A stretch of DNA of 7,994 nt, taken from NCBI RefSeq assembly GCF_946222045.1, contig NZ_CAMILN010000052.1:1-7994 (forward strand). The letters run 5' to 3'. A program made the position numbers and the translations under genes. The notes beneath the pieces were generated by a model. That model was not told where the DNA came from. It saw only the letters and a program-made list of their open reading frames with translations, and did no database searches. Below are positions 1 through 6,761 of the stretch, piece after piece (the stretch's first letter is position 1; each line of letters opens with the position of its first letter). This DNA is from an uncultured Peptoniphilus sp. Its GTDB lineage: Bacteria > Bacillota > Clostridia > Tissierellales > Peptoniphilaceae.

Positions 1-1248
1 GTCTTATCTAAATCAATTTATGAATTTTTAAATAAGGAACTTATAAAAGAAATAAATAAAGATCAAGGAATAGTAGAAAGAGATCCTCTAATAAAAGCTT
101 TTATATATCCAAGTTTTAAAAAATTTTGGTTAGAAGAAATTGATTCCATGACAACGAGGTCTAGCGATGGCGAAAATGATGGAGAAAAGTTCTTTGAAGA
201 AAGTCGAGATGAATCTCCTGGAAGTAAACTTGAGTCTAGCAGGGAAGATGTAGAGGAAAGTTTAAAAGAACTTATAAATCAAAAACCTAAAAATATATCC
301 TCACTTGATGACTTTGATGAATCTGAATTAAAGTCCTATGGAATAAGTAAAGATGAAATTGATCTATATAATTTTTACCTAAACAAAACAAAAACACAGA
401 GAGAAGAGATGCGTAAGTTTTGGAAAAAATTAATTGGATCTGCAAAAAAAGAAATAAATGTAGAAAAGAATAGACAAGCAAAAGGGAAGATCAATGTAAA
501 TGACTTAATTTATAGTTTTCCAGACTTTGTTGAGGCAGAACAAAGGGGAAATTATAAGAATCTTAAAATTTTTGATAAAAATTTCTTAGAGTCACAAAAT
601 AAATTATTACCAGAAAAAATTGAAATTTCATTTCTAATAGACAACTCAGGTTCAATGAATAAAGAAAAAATTGAAGCAACTAGAAAAACTCTAGCAGTTA
701 GTCTTTTATCTATCCAAGATTTTAATAGGTATTTGCAAATTGAAGCGGGAAAGACTAACCAAAAAATTGAAGTTTTAACAGAGTCTTGGTTCTTTGGGAA
801 AAGTCATTATAAAATTAAGGATTTTGATGATACCAATGATTCAGAAAAAAGTAAAATAATTTCTTCCATTGTCAAAGTTGATGCAAGTGATGGGACAACA
901 GATGACGGAGCCTGTCTTAGAGAAATCTATAAAAATATAAGCCCTGAGCAAAAAAGAAGGATAAAATCTAAAAAAGAATATAAAATAATTTTTGAAATAA
1001 CTGATGGTGCCTCCACTTTTCCTGGAGCAACAAAAGAAATTGTGAAAAAATTAGTGAATGAAAACGTAGAAATTTATGCAATTCAAATAGGAAAAATCTC
1101 AAACATTGATACTAAAACCTTTAATTATATTTGGAATGACTCCTTCAAATATCCTCACGGAATTATCTTAGGAGAAGAGGTCCACAAATTAACAGAAGAA
1201 CTTTTAAAAGTTGTCAAAAAAAATTTGAAGTCTATTTTTCATTCATAA
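1..1248 (+). CDS. VWA domain protein, 5'-truncated by the window edge
   Basis: The frame is open from base 1 to the TAA at 1246-1248 (415 residues visible), so the gene starts upstream. The first internal ATG, at 148, has no convincing ribosome site and is probably not the true start. A hydrophilic acidic linker (about residues 50-95 from base 1) precedes a charged, probably helical stretch. A VWA domain then runs to near the C-terminus. All three MIDAS metal-binding motifs are visible: DNSGS (D214), the GTTD segment (T299/T300, D301) and ITDG (D335). No signal peptide or membrane segment is seen in this part, so the protein is probably cytosolic. Related VWA proteins often work with a MoxR-type AAA+ ATPase encoded just upstream, as metal-chelatase-like or complex-assembly pairs; that partner would lie outside the window and is inferred. 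The specific function is unknown. The VWA call is strong; any subfamily (CoxE/CobT-like) is not settled. Confidence 0.88.
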   Translation, partial: VLSKSIYEFLNKELIKEINKDQGIVERDPLIKAFIYPSFKKFWLEEIDSMTTRSSDGENDGEKFFEESRDESPGSKLESSREDVEESLKELINQKPKNISSLDDFDESELKSYGISKDEIDLYNFYLNKTKTQREEMRKFWKKLIGSAKKEINVEKNRQAKGKINVNDLIYSFPDFVEAEQRGNYKNLKIFDKNFLESQNKLLPEKIEISFLIDNSGSMNKEKIEATRKTLAVSLLSIQDFNRYLQIEAGKTNQKIEVLTESWFFGKSHYKIKDFDDTNDSEKSKIISSIVKVDASDGTTDDGACLREIYKNISPEQKRRIKSKKEYKIIFEITDGASTFPGATKEIVKKLVNENVEIYAIQIGKISNIDTKTFNYIWNDSFKYPHGIILGEEVHKLTEELLKVVKKNLKSIFHS

Positions 1249-1260
1249 TTTAAAATCTAT

Positions 1261-1297
1261 AAAAATCTCTAGGTTTATAAAAGCCGAGAGATTTTTA
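1261..1297 (+). terminator. Intrinsic terminator after the VWA gene
   Basis: A perfect 10-bp inverted repeat (1261-1270 with 1287-1296) ends in a T-run. Inside it, GGTTT (1272-1276) can pair with AAGCC (1281-1285, one G-U) around a 4-nt loop, giving one long stem with a single mismatch. It starts 12 bp after the stop codon. Because the left arm begins with a run of A, it could also work weakly in reverse. Confidence 0.8.
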
Positions 1298-1391
1298 CTT
1301 TTATGGCCTAAAATAATAGTATGTCTTTATTTTAAAGCCTTTACATATAATTATTTTTGAGAATTTTAAAGTAAACATGGAAATATAAAGC

Positions 1392-1435
1392 TTCATAAAA
1401 CTAATAAATTTGAAATATAATATCATTGTGATAAT
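1392..1435 (+). promoter_or_regulatory. Candidate promoter(s) for the YkvI-family gene
   Basis: Two overlapping candidates are visible. One has a perfect TATAAT at 1416-1421 with TTCATA at 1392-1397 (18-bp spacer, 4 of 6 match to the -35 consensus). The other is an extended -10, TGT followed by GATAAT at 1430-1435, with TTGAAA at 1410-1415 but only a 14-bp spacer. In such AT-rich DNA a -10 match alone is weak evidence, so the choice is open. The region overlaps a dyad at 1415-1439. Confidence 0.4.
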
Positions 1436-1439
1436 ATAT
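1415..1439. repeat. 25-bp inverted repeat over the promoter (possible operator)
   Basis: ATATAATATCA, then TTG, then TGATAATATAT form an inverted repeat matching at 10 of 11 positions. It lies over both -10 candidates of the next gene, a usual place for a repressor site. It is not a hairpin terminator (no GC and no T-tract context). It does not fit the classical Fur/PerR arrangement, in which TGATAAT half-sites face the other way. AT-rich DNA makes chance palindromes common, so confidence is modest. Confidence 0.4.
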
Positions 1440-1476
1440 AGGGGTTAATAAATTGAAAGAAGATTAAGGAGAACTA

Positions 1477-2721
1477 ATGAATAAGAAAACCATAAGCATA
1501 ATACTGGCCTATGTTGGCGTACTTACAGGAGCAGGCCTGGCCAGTGGTCAAGAAATTATGCAATACTTTATTTCCTTTGGTAAATCAGGACTTTTTGGTC
1601 TAATAGCAATAGGAATACTTCACATTTTTGTGGGTGGAATTATCCTACAACTTGGCAGTCACTTTATAGCTAAAAGTCACATAGACGTTTTAGAAGAAGT
1701 GTCGGAAAAATTCGTAACAAAGTTTATGGACTTTGCCTTGCTTTTAAACTGTTTTTTAATGGGCTTTGTTATGATAGCAGGGGCTGGATCTAATTTAAAT
1801 CAACAATTTGGACTGGAAACTTGGGTTGGCTCACTATTATGTACAATATTAATTATTGTAGTGGGAATGATGGACTTCGAGAAAGTTACTAAGGTAATTG
1901 GAGTTTTTACTCCTTTAATTTTAGTTTTTACTTTAATAGGAGGATTCCACACAATTATAAATACAAATCCAGATTATAATGCCTTAGATGCCATTAGCAA
2001 AACTATTCCATCACCATTACCCAATATTGCTATCTCAACTATAAACTACTTTGGACTATGTATGATTTCAAGTATTTCAATGGCCTTTGTTCTGGGAGGT
2101 ACTAGGACTGACTCCTCTCAGGCAAGAGCTGGAGGAATGCTGGGAGGTAGTCTAGTTGCAATATTGACCTTCTTAGTTGGTAATACAGTATTTTTAGGTA
2201 TTAATGATGTAAAAGATGCAGACATACCTATGCAGATAATACTAAACAATATTAATCCATACTTAGGGCTTGCAATGTCATTAGTAATCTTTGGAATGAT
2301 ATTTAATACAGCAATTTCATTATTTTATTCAGCAGCAAGAAGACTTTCTTTGACAGAAGAAAAGTTCAAAAGAAATCTAGCAATTTTCACACTTTTAGGT
2401 TTCGGCCTTTCCTTTATGGGCTTCAAAAAACTTATGGCAATACTTTATCCTATACTTGGATTTTTAGGCACTGCCTTAATTATAATTTTAATTGTAGCCT
2501 GGTTTAAAGAGAGAGACTCAATAAAATCAGAGAGCAAAAAACGCGACCAAATAGAAGAGCTTACAAGAAAAAAATTAGATGATGATCAAGAATTTAGTAA
2601 AAAAGATAGAAAGAAGTTAAATGACCTTGCAGAAGCATCTATAATCGAAGACGACAAAATAAAAGAAGAAATAGAAGAAGAAATAGAAGAAGAGATGGAA
2701 GAAGAAAATAACAATAATTAA
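1477..2721 (+). CDS. YkvI-family membrane protein (LeuT/APC-fold transporter)
   Basis: A 414-residue integral membrane protein. The start is supported by AAGGAG at 1466-1471, 5 nt before the ATG. About ten hydrophobic segments are visible (roughly residues 5-23, 38-58, 84-104, 118-131, 142-162, 187-207, 221-241, 262-287, 299-316 and 318-343). The first is broken by a GAGLASGQE motif (residues 18-26), typical of the unwound helix 1 in LeuT-fold transporters and of the YkvI family (COG3949). The family is widespread in Firmicutes and its substrate is not established; amino-acid or cation-coupled transport is a guess from the fold. Residues 344-414 form a long hydrophilic tail that is first mixed-charge, then strongly acidic, ending in four Asn; this is longer than I would expect for the family. 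It appears to be a single-gene unit, with its own promoter region and a terminator on either side. Confidence 0.85.
   Translation: MNKKTISIILAYVGVLTGAGLASGQEIMQYFISFGKSGLFGLIAIGILHIFVGGIILQLGSHFIAKSHIDVLEEVSEKFVTKFMDFALLLNCFLMGFVMIAGAGSNLNQQFGLETWVGSLLCTILIIVVGMMDFEKVTKVIGVFTPLILVFTLIGGFHTIINTNPDYNALDAISKTIPSPLPNIAISTINYFGLCMISSISMAFVLGGTRTDSSQARAGGMLGGSLVAILTFLVGNTVFLGINDVKDADIPMQIILNNINPYLGLAMSLVIFGMIFNTAISLFYSAARRLSLTEEKFKRNLAIFTLLGFGLSFMGFKKLMAILYPILGFLGTALIIILIVAWFKERDSIKSESKKRDQIEELTRKKLDDDQEFSKKDRKKLNDLAEASIIEDDKIKEEIEEEIEEEMEEENNNN
2665..2700 (+). repeat. 12-bp tandem repeat in the acidic C-terminal tail
   Basis: GAAGAAATAGAA occurs twice in tandem (2665-2676, 2677-2688), followed by a copy with two changes (2689-2700) and a decayed partial copy. 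The period is four codons, so each unit adds Glu-Glu-Ile/Met-Glu to the tail of the YkvI-family protein without shifting frame. Copy number could vary between strains by slippage. Confidence 0.8.
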
Positions 2722-2722
2722 A

Positions 2723-2764
2723 AAGAAGACTGGATGCTTGTTTAAAACCTCATCCAGTCTTTTT
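2723..2764. terminator. Bidirectional terminator between convergent genes
   Basis: AGACTGGATG (2727-2736) pairs perfectly with CATCCAGTCT (2751-2760). The stem extends outward through further A-T and G-U pairs, with a T-run at 2760-2764 on the plus strand and an A-run at 2721-2724 on the other side. It lies 2 bp after the stop of the plus-strand gene and about 14 bp beyond the stop of the minus-strand gene, so it can end both transcripts. Confidence 0.88.
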
Positions 2765-2777
2765 GTATGCAAATAAT

Positions 2778-4244
2778 TCATCTTTTCTTTTTCATTGATC
2801 CCAGGATTCCTCTTGCAATTTCGCGACCAATAGATCTTGTAATAGTTCCAAGCATGGAATCAATGCCCTTGTCAATGTAGGACTTTTGTTGTCGAGAAGA
2901 TTTCCTTTCTTTTTCAAGTTCTTTTTTGCGAAGTTCGTACTCTTCCTCACGGGCCTTATCAACTTTTTCTCTTTCAATTCTCTCTTTAAGGATTTCATAG
3001 GCAGATTCCCTGTCTATAGAAGCCTTGTATTTTGAATAAAGAGAAGACCCCTCAACTAAAGACTTTATTTCCATATCGCCTAGACTTGAAAAAGAAGAAT
3101 GGGGTGGTAAAATTAAAGCCTTATCAGCAAAGCTTGGTGCACCAGCTTCATCTGGGAAGGAGACTATGGCTTCTCCAGTTCGTAAGTTTATAATTTCCTC
3201 TTTTAAATCCATAGACTCATCTTGCCTAAAACTATCAGCTACAGACTTAATAGTTTTTAATTCTTTAGGAGAATAAGCTCTTAATTGATGGATAATTCTG
3301 TTTGAAAGTTGAGAAGATACTTCTTCTGGAATATCTAAAGGATTTTGTGTTATAAAAAAGACACCAACTCCCTTGCTTCTAACAAGTCTCACAACTTGAA
3401 TTATTTTTTCCTTTAAAACATTAGGAGTATTCTTAAAAAGCAAATGAGCTTCATCAAAGAAGAAGACTAGCTTAGGTTTTTCCAAGTCACCAACTTCTGG
3501 GAAGTTTTCATAAATTTCTGATAAAAGATATAGTAGTAACATTGAATAGAGAAGTGGATTTGTAATAAGCTTATCTGCCTTTAAAATATTTACAAGTCCC
3601 TTGCCATTAGAATCAGTTTTTATAAAATCATTAATATCAATTGCAGGTTCCCCAAAGAATAAATCTCCTCCAGCATCTTCTAGGAAGAGAAGTTTTCTTG
3701 AAATAGCAGACAAACTTTGACTTGCAACATTGCCATAATTTTTGCTTACTTCCTCACGATTATTGCCTACATAATTAATAACTTCATTTAAGTCCTTTAA
3801 ATCAATTAAAAGGAGTCCTTCACTGTCAGCAACTCTAAAAATTATATTTAAAACTCCCATTTGAGTGTCATTGAGGTCCAAAATATTTGAAAGCATAAGA
3901 GGACCCATTTCAGAAATAGTTACCCTAAGTGGGATTCCTCCTTCTTGATAGACGTCCCAAAGGTTAAGAGGATAGGGCTTAAAATCAAAATCAACTAAAC
4001 CCAGTTCATCAAGCCTTGACCTTAGATTGTCATTCATCTCTCCAGGCTTAGAAATATTTACAAGATCTCCCTTGACATCAGCAAGAATACTTGGGACACC
4101 AGCATCAGATAGACCTTCAGTTAGGATCTTTAGAGTAACAGTTTTTCCGGTTCCTGTTGCTCCACTAATAAGTCCGTGTCTATTTATTTTATTTAAAAGA
4201 ATATAATTTTCAGATTTTCCCTTTCCAATTAAAATTTTATCCAT
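2778..4244 (-). CDS. HerA-like/DUF853 (YjgR-type) P-loop ATPase
   Basis: A 488-residue protein, close to the roughly 500 residues of the E. coli YjgR family. The ATG at 4244-4242 follows AAGGAGG (4256-4250) by 5 nt. The Walker A loop GATGTGKT is at residues 28-35 (K34), and Walker B LVFFFDEAH at 259-267 (D264, E265). A sensor-like FFITQNP (296-302) and a conserved SNRIIHQLRAYSPKE segment (about 314-328, R316 a possible arginine finger) also match the HerA/FtsK-type helicase fold. Residues about 414-455 are a charged coiled coil. The tail (about 464-484) has the GxxxR-type pattern usual at the DUF853 C-terminus. No membrane segment is visible, so it should be cytosolic. The fold predicts a ring-forming ATPase acting on DNA or another polymer, but the biological role of DUF853 is not established. 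No NurA-type nuclease or other partner is adjacent; it stands alone, convergent with the YkvI gene and divergent from the ABC operon. Confidence 0.92.
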   Translation of the reverse strand: MDKILIGKGKSENYILLNKINRHGLISGATGTGKTVTLKILTEGLSDAGVPSILADVKGDLVNISKPGEMNDNLRSRLDELGLVDFDFKPYPLNLWDVYQEGGIPLRVTISEMGPLMLSNILDLNDTQMGVLNIIFRVADSEGLLLIDLKDLNEVINYVGNNREEVSKNYGNVASQSLSAISRKLLFLEDAGGDLFFGEPAIDINDFIKTDSNGKGLVNILKADKLITNPLLYSMLLLYLLSEIYENFPEVGDLEKPKLVFFFDEAHLLFKNTPNVLKEKIIQVVRLVRSKGVGVFFITQNPLDIPEEVSSQLSNRIIHQLRAYSPKELKTIKSVADSFRQDESMDLKEEIINLRTGEAIVSFPDEAGAPSFADKALILPPHSSFSSLGDMEIKSLVEGSSLYSKYKASIDRESAYEILKERIEREKVDKAREEEYELRKKELEKERKSSRQQKSYIDKGIDSMLGTITRSIGREIARGILGSMKKKR

Positions 4245-4278
4245 AAGAGCCTCCTTAGTAGCTTTGTAATCTAATTTT

Positions 4279-4287
4279 ATTATAACA
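4279..4287 (-). promoter_or_regulatory. Extended -10 promoter of the HerA-like gene
   Basis: On the minus strand TATAAT lies at 4284-4279, preceded by TG plus one base (4287-4285), the extended -10 form. No good -35 is present at the usual spacing, only TTAACT at 4304-4299 with a 14-bp gap, which fits reliance on the extended -10. The predicted 5' leader is about 25-30 nt. Confidence 0.55.
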
Positions 4288-4357
4288 AAGATTAAAGAAG
4301 TTAATATAGAATTAATTATTAAGATTTAATAAATATAAAAAATTTTAAAATATAATC

Positions 4358-4386
4358 TTGACTAAAACACTCGGATTTTATATAAT
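4358..4386 (+). promoter_or_regulatory. Strong sigma-A-type promoter of the T-box/ABC operon
   Basis: TTGACT (4358-4363) and TATAAT (4381-4386) are separated by exactly 17 bp, 11 of 12 matches to consensus. Transcription should begin about 4392-4395, just ahead of the T-box leader. It is divergent from, and does not overlap, the promoter of the HerA-like gene. Such a strong promoter fits control exerted later, by attenuation. Confidence 0.82.
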
Positions 4387-4401
4387 TGTATTCCTAATAT
4401 A

Positions 4402-4643
4402 AAAAGACAATGAAAAGAAGAGTAGATTTGTCAATACTTCACAGAGAGGTTATGCTTGCTGAGATTAACTAGGTAGAAGCAAATTGAAATGCATCTTTGA
4501 GTCCTACACCGATATTAGGCTGTAGCGGGTTCTCCCGTTAACGAGATAAGGGTTAATAGACCCTGAGAGATTTTTATTATTTTAATGAAAATAAAAAGGT
4601 GGAATCACGGTAGCTCGTCCTTTGTTTTGGACGGGCTTTTTTT
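4402..4643 (+). promoter_or_regulatory. T-box riboswitch, cysteine-specific (UGC specifier)
   Basis: A tRNA-sensing leader RNA. Stem I (about 4411-4500) has AAAGA/TCTTT at its base (4414-4418 with 4494-4498), AGTA of the specifier loop (4421-4424), paired TTTG/CAAA and CTTC/GAAG segments, the AGAGAG bulge (4443-4448) and a distal loop closed by GTTA/TAAC. The right side of the specifier loop reads GAAA-TGC-A followed by CTTTGAG. By analogy with the GAAA-GGC-A layout of glycine T-boxes, the specifier is TGC (4490-4492), a Cys codon. Further helices are CTACA/TGTAG (4504-4508 with 4521-4525), CGGG/CCCG (4526-4537) and AGGGT/ACCCT (4549-4564). The antiterminator pairs AAAGG (4595-4599) with CCTTT (4619-4623) and ACGG with TCGT around a 7-nt bulge TGGAATC (4600-4606). 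TGGA should pair with the UCCA end of tRNA-Cys, whose discriminator base is U, independently supporting the Cys call. High uncharged tRNA-Cys should turn the operon on. Confidence 0.92.
4612..4643 (+). terminator. T-box regulated intrinsic terminator
   Basis: AGCTCGTCC (4612-4620) pairs with GGACGGGCT (4629-4637, one G-U) around an 8-nt loop, followed by seven T (4637-4643). Its left arm overlaps the 3' half of the antiterminator (TCGT and CCTTT, 4615-4623), so the two folds exclude each other. This is the off state, used when tRNA-Cys is charged. Confidence 0.92.
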
Positions 4644-4682
4644 ATTGCTTTTTATGTTAATAAATTATAGGGAGGATATATC

Positions 4683-5768
4683 ATGAAGATTAAATCAAAA
4701 GTTGTTGGAGTTTTACTTATGGGAAGTCTTGTTCTTTCTGGATGTCAAAGTCAGGTAAATACAGAAAAAAGTACTGGAGAAAATAAGACAAACACAAGCA
4801 TTACTGAAGTTGAAGATGTGGCGAAGATTGCAGAAGAAAATGCTAAAAAGCCCATAGAAGAGGAACCGAGATATGAAGATACAATTAAACTTGGTTATTC
4901 TGGTGACCTATGCTTAGGTGGACCAAATATTGCCAGTCTCAATGGATATTTTGCTAATCGAGCTATTGATGTTGAATTTGTCAATACAAAAAATCCAAAG
5001 GATGCACTAGGAACTGGAAAGCTTGATGGACTAGTTGGTGAATTTGCTGGAATGGTTGTTCCTACGACAAAGGGATTAGACATAGTCTTTTCATCAGCAT
5101 CTCACACAGGTTGTAAATCCCTTTATGTTCTAAACGAAAGCGAAATAACTAAGACAAAAGAACTTGAAGGAAAAAATCTTGCAATAACTAATGGGATAGG
5201 AAATTCAAATCACAATACTGCCCTTAGATTCTTTAATCATGATGGCGTAGATCCAGACAAGGTAGCATATAAACAAGTTGACAATGCGGCAGTTATACAA
5301 GCTATGAAGGATGGAGAAATTGATTCAGCAGTTTTAGATGATCAATTTGCAAAGAGTTTTGTAGATAAAGGTGTTATTAGACCTATAAGATCTATGACTG
5401 ATGATGAAGACTTTGGTAAAGAAGTTTGCTGTGTACTTGCTTTTAATGGAACATTTGCTAAAGAGAATCCTTTAATTGCAGATGAAGTTGCAAGTGCAAT
5501 ACAAGAAGCAAATGATTATATGCAAAAGAATCCAGAAGAAGCTACAAAAAAATTGTACGAAAACAATTTAGCAAGTGGAGATTTTGAAGCTGGGCTTGAT
5601 TTAGTTAAATCTTATGACTATTCAGTTAAAAATGAGCTTGCAGAAAGCACTTTAAAATCAATCTTCACAGATTATAAAAAGATTGGGCTTATAGAAGACG
5701 ATAGAAGTGTAGAAGACTTGATGAAGTCTTATTGGTTACCACTTGGTAGCTTTTATGATGAAAAATAA
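4683..5768 (+). CDS. ABC transporter substrate-binding lipoprotein (NMT1/SsuA/TauA superfamily)
   Basis: A 361-residue protein with AGGGAGG (4669-4675) 7 nt before the ATG. Residues 1-20 are a lipoprotein signal ending in the lipobox LSGC, with Cys21 the predicted lipidated residue, anchoring the protein outside the membrane. A hydrophilic linker (about 22-65) leads to a periplasmic-binding-protein type II domain: a first strand beginning at IKLGYSGDLC, then KLDGLVGE and the ELEGKNLAI stretch typical of nitrate/sulfonate/taurine/thiamine-precursor binding proteins. It is the first gene of the operon, directly behind the Cys T-box, with the permease starting 29 bp after its stop. The regulation suggests a cysteine-related or sulfur-containing ligand; the family alone does not define it. 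Unusual for an exported protein, the mature domain holds C77, C144 and a C249-C250 pair, some expected near the ligand cleft. Family call strong, ligand unknown. Confidence 0.88.
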   Translation: MKIKSKVVGVLLMGSLVLSGCQSQVNTEKSTGENKTNTSITEVEDVAKIAEENAKKPIEEEPRYEDTIKLGYSGDLCLGGPNIASLNGYFANRAIDVEFVNTKNPKDALGTGKLDGLVGEFAGMVVPTTKGLDIVFSSASHTGCKSLYVLNESEITKTKELEGKNLAITNGIGNSNHNTALRFFNHDGVDPDKVAYKQVDNAAVIQAMKDGEIDSAVLDDQFAKSFVDKGVIRPIRSMTDDEDFGKEVCCVLAFNGTFAKENPLIADEVASAIQEANDYMQKNPEEATKKLYENNLASGDFEAGLDLVKSYDYSVKNELAESTLKSIFTDYKKIGLIEDDRSVEDLMKSYWLPLGSFYDEK

Positions 5769-5797
5769 GTAGTTTATTTTAATAAAAGGGGAAGAAA

Positions 5798-6760
5798 ATG
5801 AAAACTTATAAAAAGAAAGAAAAAATATCTATTTTAAGAAGGCTAATGCCAATTATTTTTGGGATATTTGCTATTTTGGAGTACTTATATTTTCCAAATT
5901 ATGATGAAAATATGTTAGCTAGTCCAGTATATTTATATTTTTTAACTTTTATTGTAATTTTATATGGGATATTCTTCATAATATCTTTTAAGAATAAAGA
6001 AATAAAAAATAAACTAGCTTACAAGGCTCCTTTATTTACTTTTATCTTTGTAGTTTTAATAATATTTGATCTTCTAACTTTAAAGTTTTCTATATTACCT
6101 CTGCCTTATTTCGCTTGGATAGATAGAATTATGAACTCAATGTTGGCAGATAAAAGTTTCTTATTAGAGTCAACTTTAGCAAGTTTAAAACTTTTATTTA
6201 CAGGTTATTTTATAGGCGCTGTCCTTGGAATAATTTCTGGGATTTTTGCAGGTTATTCTAAAAAAGTAGATTATTGGTTAGGTCCACTGTTAAAACTTTT
6301 GGGACCTATTCCAACAACTACTTGGATTCCTGTAGTTATGGTTCTTGCAACAAGTTTATTTGGTGGAGCTGTTTTTATTATTGCTCTTGGAGTTTGGTTT
6401 CAAACAACTCTAGCCACTATGACGGGTATTAAAAATGTAGATAATTCCTATTATGAAGCTGCAAGAACTTTGGGTGCTAATGAATATGAACTAGTAAGAA
6501 AAATTGCAATTCCATCAGCAAGTCCAAATATTTTTCAAGGTTTAATTTCTGCCATGAGTTCGGCCTGCACATCTTTAATAGTTGCGGAAATGCTTGGAGT
6601 TGAATCAGGCCTTGGCTGGTATATAACTTGGAAGTCATCGTGGGCAGATTATTCCTCTATGTATGGAGCTATAATCTTATTAGCAATAACATTTATAATT
6701 GTAAATATGGTCTTAAAAAAGATTTCCGATAGAGTTCTTATCTGGCAAAAGGAGGACTAA
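5798..6760 (+). CDS. ABC transporter permease (SsuC/TauC-like)
   Basis: A 320-residue integral membrane protein; AAAGGGGAAG stands just before the ATG. The binding-protein-dependent permease core runs from about residue 120, beginning with the SLKLLFTGYFIGAVLGIISG-type helix of the family. It contains the EAA loop that docks on the ATPase (E220-A-A, G226, ending in IAIPSASP, 236-243). The core probably forms six helices counted with the helix at about 77-95. The N-terminus carries two further hydrophobic segments (about 15-31 and 43-63) that typical 250-275-residue SsuC/TauC permeases lack. It should form the channel, as a dimer, for the ligand delivered by the preceding lipoprotein. The next gene starts 1 bp after its stop codon and its ribosome site lies inside this gene, so translation of the two is probably coupled. 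Confidence 0.9.
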   Translation: MKTYKKKEKISILRRLMPIIFGIFAILEYLYFPNYDENMLASPVYLYFLTFIVILYGIFFIISFKNKEIKNKLAYKAPLFTFIFVVLIIFDLLTLKFSILPLPYFAWIDRIMNSMLADKSFLLESTLASLKLLFTGYFIGAVLGIISGIFAGYSKKVDYWLGPLLKLLGPIPTTTWIPVVMVLATSLFGGAVFIIALGVWFQTTLATMTGIKNVDNSYYEAARTLGANEYELVRKIAIPSASPNIFQGLISAMSSACTSLIVAEMLGVESGLGWYITWKSSWADYSSMYGAIILLAITFIIVNMVLKKISDRVLIWQKED

Positions 6761-6761
6761 A

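Noticed and set aside
287..481. Antisense open frame of 64 codons
   Set aside because: It lies wholly inside the VWA gene on the other strand, has no ribosome site, and its composition is that of reversed Lys/Glu-rich coding DNA.
1415..1439. Fur/PerR box upstream of the YkvI gene
   Set aside because: The TGATAAT-like half-sites are in the wrong relative orientation and spacing for a Fur/PerR 7-1-7 box; kept only as an unassigned dyad.
2792..2998. Minus-strand frame of 68 codons within the HerA-like gene
   Set aside because: It overlaps the well-supported ATPase coil region in another frame; no independent start signal or recognisable protein.
4440..4640. SAM or other small-molecule riboswitch before the ABC operon
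   Set aside because: The AGTA/AGAGAG stem I elements, the TGGA bulge and the mutually exclusive antiterminator/terminator are diagnostic of a T-box instead.
4895..5083. Antisense open frame within the binding-lipoprotein gene
   Set aside because: Shadow of a strong coding region; no ribosome site and no family resemblance.
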